In this document: one piece after another, positions 6,602 through 10,844 of the stretch | How the letters are laid out: every line of letters starts with the position of its first letter | Numbering within the stretch: position 1 is the first letter of the stretch | Source: JAKEGN01 sp964465665 | GTDB lineage: Bacteria; Pseudomonadota; Gammaproteobacteria; Steroidobacterales; Woeseiaceae | Direction of reading: 5' to 3' | Length of the DNA stretch: 10,844 nt | NCBI GenBank assembly: GCA_964465665.1 | Contig: CAYXKM010000233.1 | Coordinates: 1-10,844, forward strand | Position numbers and translations under genes: made by a program | The notes under the pieces: generated by a model | Databases searched by the model: none | What the model was told of the DNA's origin: nothing | What the model saw: the letters and a program-made list of their open reading frames with translations, nothing else

Positions 6602-7633
6602 TTACTCCACCCCGAGGTGGAACAACGGGTAACCGGAGAGTACTGGTTGCGGCTGGGTCATGCCGATGATCTGACCGGCGTACTCCGAAATTACTACATA
6701 CACTTCGTCCGTTATGGGATCGACCACGTAACCCATGCGGGTTCCCTCTTCCACGGGCGCTCCCATGGCCAGTTCCGGAAAAAAGAAGCCCCCGTGCTTG
6801 CGCGGCACGCGAACCCAGCGGGTCTTCTCGTAGATCTTCGGTTGTGGGGGCTTATAGCCCGGTATTTCCGCCATGCCGAGGTAATGCATGACGTTTCTTA
6901 CGCCCTCCGCTCCACGCGCAACTTCCTCTTCCTGGAACAGCAAAGGTCCACCGGCTTCATAGATGATGGCAGGAATTCCAGCCTTTACGATTTCGCCACG
7001 CAGACTGCCGTCAGGACCGCCACCACCGAGTATCATGCCGACACCGAAATTCTCGGCAAGTTTTTTGGAGTCTTCGCTTTCAAGGTCAACGCGTATCTGC
7101 GGATAGTTCGACCGCAAGTTCGATCCCGTGTGCAGGTCGACCAATGCATCACATCGCGATGTCAGTTCTGTGAAAATGAAGTTGGCCACGAGGGAAGCCA
7201 CACTGCCATTCTGGCTGCCCGGGAAGCTGCGGTTGAGATCACGACCGTCCATCATCTCCCTTTTGCGGTTGCGAAAACCGTCAGCGTTGACAAAAGGAAG
7301 CATGTACAACATGCCACTTAACTTTGTGGCGTCGGTCTCCGCGAATACCCGCCGTGCAACCTCCACGCTGTTGGTTTCGTCGCCGTGTATCCCTGCGGTC
7401 ACGCAGAGTGTCGGACCCGCCTTGGCGCCGCGTGCGACGAATACCGGCATGTTGAGGTAGGAAGCCTCGAAGCCGCGCTCGGAGATCACCGGAAACTTGC
7501 CCTTAGTCCCCGGCTGGACGGAGTTCCCCACTATTTCGATTGCGCCCCAGGCGGCAGGCTCCGCCGCAATGCAAGCCGCAGATACGAAAGTGCCCAGCAG
7601 GCCGAGAAGACAGAGCATGGACCTTGTATTCAT
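6602..7633 (-). CDS. Exported succinylglutamate desuccinylase/aspartoacylase-family zinc hydrolase (M14-like)
   Basis: Protein of 343 residues from the chosen ATG. Residues 1-24 form a signal peptide (MNTRS, then a hydrophobic core, with likely cleavage after CIAA), so the enzyme should act in the periplasm or at the envelope. The zinc site is visible as H83 and E86 in GIHGDE and H168 in DLHTG. RDLNRSFPG (131-139) is the substrate-binding arginine/asparagine segment of the carboxypeptidase-like fold, and E226 in YEAGG is the expected catalytic glutamate. The C-terminal part (about 275-343) resembles the beta-rich domain common to this family. Export argues against arginine catabolism (AstE) or aspartoacylase in the strict sense; an N-acyl amino acid or peptide amide is more likely, but the substrate is not known. 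The ATG at 7633 has GGAG six bases upstream; an in-frame GTG at 7672 would bury the signal peptide and has no such support. Confidence 0.9.
   Translation of the reverse strand: MNTRSMLCLLGLLGTFVSAACIAAEPAAWGAIEIVGNSVQPGTKGKFPVISERGFEASYLNMPVFVARGAKAGPTLCVTAGIHGDETNSVEVARRVFAETDATKLSGMLYMLPFVNADGFRNRKREMMDGRDLNRSFPGSQNGSVASLVANFIFTELTSRCDALVDLHTGSNLRSNYPQIRVDLESEDSKKLAENFGVGMILGGGGPDGSLRGEIVKAGIPAIIYEAGGPLLFQEEEVARGAEGVRNVMHYLGMAEIPGYKPPQPKIYEKTRWVRVPRKHGGFFFPELAMGAPVEEGTRMGYVVDPITDEVYVVISEYAGQIIGMTQPQPVLSGYPLFHLGVE
6606..6621. other. Short hairpin at the convergent gene junction
   Basis: TCCACC, loop CCGA, GGTGGA. It lies just inside the 3' end of the leftward hydrolase gene, next to its stop codon and 22 bases past the stop of the rightward coiled-coil gene. 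There is no T-tract on either strand, so it is at most a weak terminator or mRNA 3'-end structure. Confidence 0.2.
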
Positions 7634-7639
7634 GATTTT

Positions 7640-7643
7640 CTCC
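7640..7643 (-). promoter_or_regulatory. Ribosome binding site of the exported hydrolase
   Basis: GGAG on the minus strand, six bases from the ATG at 7633. It fixes the start that begins directly with a signal peptide. Confidence 0.6.
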
Positions 7644-7717
7644 ACGGGAATTGCAGTGAGGCGGACCTTCACGGACTAGAGAGGCGACCGCCCTCAAGTC
7701 CCTTTATTAGTTCGCAT

Positions 7718-7735
7718 ACTATAGCCGGGTCCCGG
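7718..7735 (-). promoter_or_regulatory. Possible promoter element with 11-base palindrome upstream of the hydrolase gene
   Basis: On the minus strand a TATAGT -10-like box (7723-7718) is immediately preceded by the odd-centred palindrome CCGGGACCCGG (7735-7725). A six-T run lies just upstream. A TGACGT sequence sits about 19 bases before the -10 box, a poor -35 match. The leader to the ATG would be about 80 bases. The arrangement suggests the hydrolase can be transcribed separately from the ABC gene, possibly with a regulator binding in the spacer. This is a reading of short patterns only. Confidence 0.25.
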
Positions 7736-7780
7736 TTAAAAAACGTCACGGATCAGCCGAAATACTCTTTTGACCATGCC

Positions 7781-7806
7781 GCCGGGCGCGCCTGATATTA
7801 CCCGGC
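7781..7806 (-). repeat. Inverted repeat spanning the stop codon of the ABC transporter gene
   Basis: GCCGGG and CCCGGC arms of six bases, separated by 14 bases that include the TAA stop. It could fold in the mRNA, but no T-run follows directly, so I do not call it an intrinsic terminator. The next T-run on the minus strand is about 35 bases further on. Confidence 0.25.
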
Positions 7807-9660
7807 CTTCCTTTGCTGGCCGGTTTGCACGGACCAGAGCGCGGAATAGATACCGTCGTGTGCCAGCAACTCTGTGTGTGTACCGCTTTCGACGATACGA
7901 CCTTTGTCGAGCACATAGATGCAGTCGGCATTGGCAATCGTCGACAGGCGATGTGCAATGACCAGGGTCGTTCTCGAGTGCGAGATGCGTTCCAGCGAGC
8001 GTTGAATCGCGGCCTCGGTTTCGTTGTCGACAGACGACGTCGCCTCATCGAGGATCAGGATCGGCGGATCCTTCAGCAGCGCACGCGCTATCGACAGTCG
8101 TTGACGCTCGCCACCCGAGAGTTTCTGCCCGCGTTCGCCGACCACTGTGTCGTAACCTTGCGGCAACCTGGCGACGAAGTCGGTGACTTCGGCCGCTTCC
8201 GCCGCAGCCCGGATCTGCTCCGGCGTGGCGTCGGCGGTGCCGTACGCAATGTTTTCGCCGATGGTCCCCTGAAACAGGAACACATCCTGGCTGACGAGGC
8301 CGATGTGTCTTCGCAAGCTGTCAAGACTGACGGTTTCGATCGGCTGACCGTCAATGAGGATACTGCCGGAATCCGGCTGATAGAAGCGCAGCAGCAGCTT
8401 GATCAGGGTACTTTTGCCGGAACCGGTCTGCCCGACGAAAGCGATGGTGCTGCCGGCATCGACCGTCAGGTTGATATCGTGCAGGACCCGTTCGCTGCGA
8501 CCGTACGCAAAGTTGACCTGCCGGAACTCGATCTTCCCGCGCAGAGCAGCGAGTTGCGGCGCATTCTGCCTGTCGCGTATCGATACCGATGTTTCGATCA
8601 GGTCGAGTATCCGGCGCGACGAGGCCATGGCACGTTCATAGAGATCCACGGTTTCGGCAAGATTGGTCAGCGGCCAGAGCAGGCGCTGCGTCAGGAACAC
8701 CAGCACACCGTATGCACCAACATTGAGTGTGCCGTTCAGCGTCATCCAGCCGCCGATCAGAAAGGTTGCGATGAACCCGGCAAGTATGGCCATGCGAATC
8801 AGCGGAATGAAAGCCGAGCTGATCGCTATGGCTTTGCGGTTGGCCTCGAGGTATGCGTCGCTGTCCTGCCTTATGCGTTCCGCCTCGAAGTTCTCCGTTG
8901 CGAAACTCTTGATGGTGGTGATGCCGGACAGGTTGGCCGAAAGGCGCGCGCCGAGGTCGCCGACCCGATTTCGGACCTCGGCATAGAGCGGCTGAGCACG
9001 GCGCTGAAAATAGAACGCGCCGAGAACTATGACCGGGATCGGCGTGAACGCAAGCAACGCAATCAGTGGCGATATGGCAAAAAAGACGGTACCGACAGCG
9101 ATGACCGTGGTGGCAACCTGGATCAGGTCGTTGGCGCCGCCGTTCAAGAATCGTTCGAGCTGGTTGACGTCGTCATTCAGGATAGTGACAAGGTTGCCGG
9201 TGCTGCGATCCTCGAAATACGCGAGATCGAGCTTCTGTACCTGCTGATATGCATCGAGCCGCATCGCGTGTTGCAGGTCCTGCGCGAGATTGCGCCACAG
9301 GATCAGGTACAGGTACTCGAACAGCGACTCCAGTATCCAGATGACCAGGGTGAGGCCGCCGAGCAGACCGAGCTGCCATCTCGGATCGGCAATGCCGAGG
9401 GCGGCAACGAATGACGACTCCTGCCGGACGACAACATCGATGGCAATGCCGATCAGTATTTCCGGCATCACGTCGAACAATTTGTTCATGATCGAACAAA
9501 TCGAGGCGAACACTATGCGGCGCCTGAAGCCGCGTGCATAACGCAGCAGCCGGCGCAGGGCGGCAAAGGACGTCTGGGCGGCAGTGCTCATCGGAGGTGG
9601 TGTGTCAGACTGTTCAGGACTCCGCGTATCCGATGCGCCATTATTCGTGGATTGACGCAT
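7798..9660 (-). CDS. ABC exporter half-transporter, fused permease and ATPase (MsbA-like)
   Basis: Inner-membrane exporter of 620 residues that would work as a homodimer or with another half. Six transmembrane helices are readable at about 49-78, 95-122, 178-197, 198-218, 278-304 and 312-331. The nucleotide-binding domain has all key motifs: Walker A GQTGSGKST (410-418), Q-loop Q458 in VSQD, signature LSGGERQ (514-520), Walker B ILILDE (534-539), D-loop SSVD and H-loop H570. The substrate is unknown: lipid A/lipid flipping, peptide and drug export all fit this class. The sulfotransferase gene ends 76 bases upstream on the same strand, so they may be co-transcribed. Start choice is unsure: ATG at 9660 has no ribosome site and a TATAAA box only five bases away, while the ATG at 9591 (residue 24) begins closer to the usual N terminus but also lacks a ribosome site. 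The first 23 residues are polar and rich in Ser, Thr and Pro. Confidence 0.94.
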   Translation of the reverse strand: MRQSTNNGASDTRSPEQSDTPPPMSTAAQTSFAALRRLLRYARGFRRRIVFASICSIMNKLFDVMPEILIGIAIDVVVRQESSFVAALGIADPRWQLGLLGGLTLVIWILESLFEYLYLILWRNLAQDLQHAMRLDAYQQVQKLDLAYFEDRSTGNLVTILNDDVNQLERFLNGGANDLIQVATTVIAVGTVFFAISPLIALLAFTPIPVIVLGAFYFQRRAQPLYAEVRNRVGDLGARLSANLSGITTIKSFATENFEAERIRQDSDAYLEANRKAIAISSAFIPLIRMAILAGFIATFLIGGWMTLNGTLNVGAYGVLVFLTQRLLWPLTNLAETVDLYERAMASSRRILDLIETSVSIRDRQNAPQLAALRGKIEFRQVNFAYGRSERVLHDINLTVDAGSTIAFVGQTGSGKSTLIKLLLRFYQPDSGSILIDGQPIETVSLDSLRRHIGLVSQDVFLFQGTIGENIAYGTADATPEQIRAAAEAAEVTDFVARLPQGYDTVVGERGQKLSGGERQRLSIARALLKDPPILILDEATSSVDNETEAAIQRSLERISHSRTTLVIAHRLSTIANADCIYVLDKGRIVESGTHTELLAHDGIYSALWSVQTGQQRKAG

Positions 9661-9665
9661 CAGAG

Positions 9666-9671
9666 TTTATA
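9666..9671 (-). promoter_or_regulatory. TATAAA box just before the annotated start of the ABC gene
   Basis: TATAAA on the minus strand ends five bases before the ATG at 9660. If it is a -10 element, transcription would begin at about the A of that ATG, implying either a leaderless message or translation from the later ATG at 9591. No good -35 match is seen. Confidence 0.25.
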
Positions 9672-9736
9672 CCGAAGACAGGGCCAACAGGACCGGATCG
9701 ACTGCTCCTTCACGGTGGCCGATAGGGATGACGCGA

Positions 9737-10844
9737 TCACGGTCTGTAAGGGTCAATATCTGCAGCCGTCAGAAGCATCGCGACCTTTCGCAACTGGCGT
9801 TCATAGTCGCGCCAGCGCCCTACAGACGATGAATACACAGGCTGCCGCACTTGCACGGCACTGCCCGTCATGGTCGCTGCCTCACTTTCGTGGAAGCTGA
9901 GGCATTCGGGTTGCCAGTCCAGGCCCAGTTTGTCGAGCAGTTTCCTGGCCTCGCTTTCCAGGTCATTGACAACGTCCTCGTAAGCGATGTCGATGATGCG
10001 GCCCGGCAATACGGTGCGCCAATGGTCCATCAGGCGGCGGTAGGCAATGTAGTAGCGAGCAATATCATCCAGGTCATACGACCACGGGTAGGCATCATTG
10101 AACAGAAATTTGTAGATTGCATAACAGGTATCCATCGGCGCGCGCCGCACATGAATAATACTGGCCTTGGGCAAAGCGCGGTGAATGATGCCGATGGATA
10201 AATAATTCTGCGGCCGTTTGTCGACGAAATGCGGCGTATGGCCGGTGAACGGCCGCGTCCGCGCAATATAGTTGCGACCAATCGCCACGGGATCCGCATC
10301 CAGGCATTTGCGCACCAGATCGGTGTGATTCGACAACGGTCCGGACTTGCGAATTTCCTCCATCATCGCGGTATTCAGATGCAACAACTCCCCGGCCGCG
10401 TGAACAGCCGAATGGCTGGACAAAACGCGTTCGATGAGCGTAGAGCCGGTGCGCGGCAGACCGAGTATGAATATCGGCTCTGCACTGTCGAATCCGATCA
10501 CCTTTTCACTGAAAACCGCTGCATTGTGATATTCCTCAATGAGTTGCAGTGTTCTAAGCTCACTGTCGAGTTCGAACCTGAGAGTGCTGCGCTTGTAACC
10601 CGCCCCTGCCTGCAGACACTCGAACGCCTTTTCATACAGGCCGAGCTCCTCGTATTCCTTCGCCAGCGCGTAACAGACCCTTGCGGCACCGAGCGCACTG
10701 CGGCAACCCGACGCCAGCAGCGCTTCCAGTTCCGCGAGGTGATTACTGTCGGGTGCAACCCTGCGCAATACTGAACGCAGCCCGATCATTTCGTAGTCGT
10801 GCGCATTGAAACGAATCGCAACCTCAGCGGCCTCTGTGGCCTCG
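9737..10844 (-). CDS. TPR-linked sulfotransferase family protein (N terminus beyond window edge)
   Basis: PAPS-dependent sulfotransferase by family. The frame stays open to the right edge; the Met at 10789 is probably internal, since the 18 codons before it (EATEAAEVAIRF and on) read as helical protein and no ribosome site is seen. Numbering from that Met, residues 1-65 look like tetratricopeptide helices (ALAKEYEELGLYEKAFECL, 41-59). The catalytic domain follows: FILGLPRTGST (107-117) is the 5'-phosphosulfate loop, DKRPQNY (190-196) a family motif, and IIHVRRAPMDTCYAIY (211-226) the 3'-phosphate site. In that site the serine usually found four residues after the Asp is alanine (A224). The C-terminal YEDVVNDLESEARKLLDKLGL segment and SVGRWRDY fit the Sulfotransfer_3 type. 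The acceptor is unknown. It lies 76 bases upstream of the ABC exporter on the same strand, so sulfation and export of one product is possible but unproven. Confidence 0.9.
   Translation of the reverse strand, partial: EATEAAEVAIRFNAHDYEMIGLRSVLRRVAPDSNHLAELEALLASGCRSALGAARVCYALAKEYEELGLYEKAFECLQAGAGYKRSTLRFELDSELRTLQLIEEYHNAAVFSEKVIGFDSAEPIFILGLPRTGSTLIERVLSSHSAVHAAGELLHLNTAMMEEIRKSGPLSNHTDLVRKCLDADPVAIGRNYIARTRPFTGHTPHFVDKRPQNYLSIGIIHRALPKASIIHVRRAPMDTCYAIYKFLFNDAYPWSYDLDDIARYYIAYRRLMDHWRTVLPGRIIDIAYEDVVNDLESEARKLLDKLGLDWQPECLSFHESEAATMTGSAVQVRQPVYSSSVGRWRDYERQLRKVAMLLTAADIDPYRP

Noticed and set aside
7634..7672. A 13-residue N-terminal extension of the exported hydrolase from GTG at 7672
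   Set aside because: The ATG at 7633 has GGAG at six bases and begins a clean signal peptide.
7813..9414. A 533-codon open frame on the plus strand opposite the ABC transporter
   Set aside because: The minus strand encodes every ABC motif across this span. The plus-strand translation shows no domain I recognise, and long antisense open frames are expected in GC-rich coding DNA.
1..10844. A defence system, prophage or mobile island
   Set aside because: No integrase, transposase, toxin-antitoxin, nuclease-effector or repeat array is seen; the genes are metabolic, envelope or transport types with uniform composition.

Overview
The window is an ordinary-looking, moderately GC-rich, densely coding chromosomal segment from a bacterium, most likely a gammaproteobacterium. 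The evidence is the nagB-II/nagA pair, a Pcm close to the E. coli type, a TPR-linked sulfotransferase, an exported AstE/AspA-type hydrolase and an MsbA-like exporter. Such gene sets are common in environmental or marine gammaproteobacteria, but the genus cannot be fixed from the sequence alone. I see no RNA genes, insertion sequences, CRISPR array or integration scars, and no gene-free stretch above about 170 bases.

Layout from left to right. (1) Plus strand, 1-2030: the 3' part of a two-SIS-domain glucosamine-6-phosphate deaminase (NagB-II type), then nagA 13 bases downstream. Together they convert N-acetylglucosamine-6-phosphate to fructose-6-phosphate, so this is the end of a GlcNAc/chitin or murein amino-sugar operon. 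(2) Minus strand, 5211-2079: a protein-L-isoaspartate methyltransferase with a signal peptide, overlapping by 11 bases a GTG-started 808-residue protein. The latter has a spermidine-synthase-like Rossmann domain between two blocks of about seven membrane helices. (3) Plus strand, 5381-6583: a divergent, TTG-started single-pass membrane protein with a long coiled coil and a C-terminal helix-hairpin-helix domain. (4) Minus strand, 10844-6602: a TPR/sulfotransferase protein cut by the right edge, an MsbA-like ABC exporter half-transporter, and an exported zinc hydrolase of the succinylglutamate desuccinylase/aspartoacylase family.

The most unusual point is the pcm pair. Both products have SAM-binding-type folds. 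One carries an export signal, and the positive-inside rule puts the soluble domain of the other on the periplasmic side. If both bind SAM there, the cell would need SAM outside the cytoplasm, or one of them no longer uses it. The second point of interest is the membrane-anchored coiled-coil/HhH protein, which could tether DNA or another partner to the envelope. The other genes belong to familiar families with intact key motifs; the main uncertainties are start codons and substrates.
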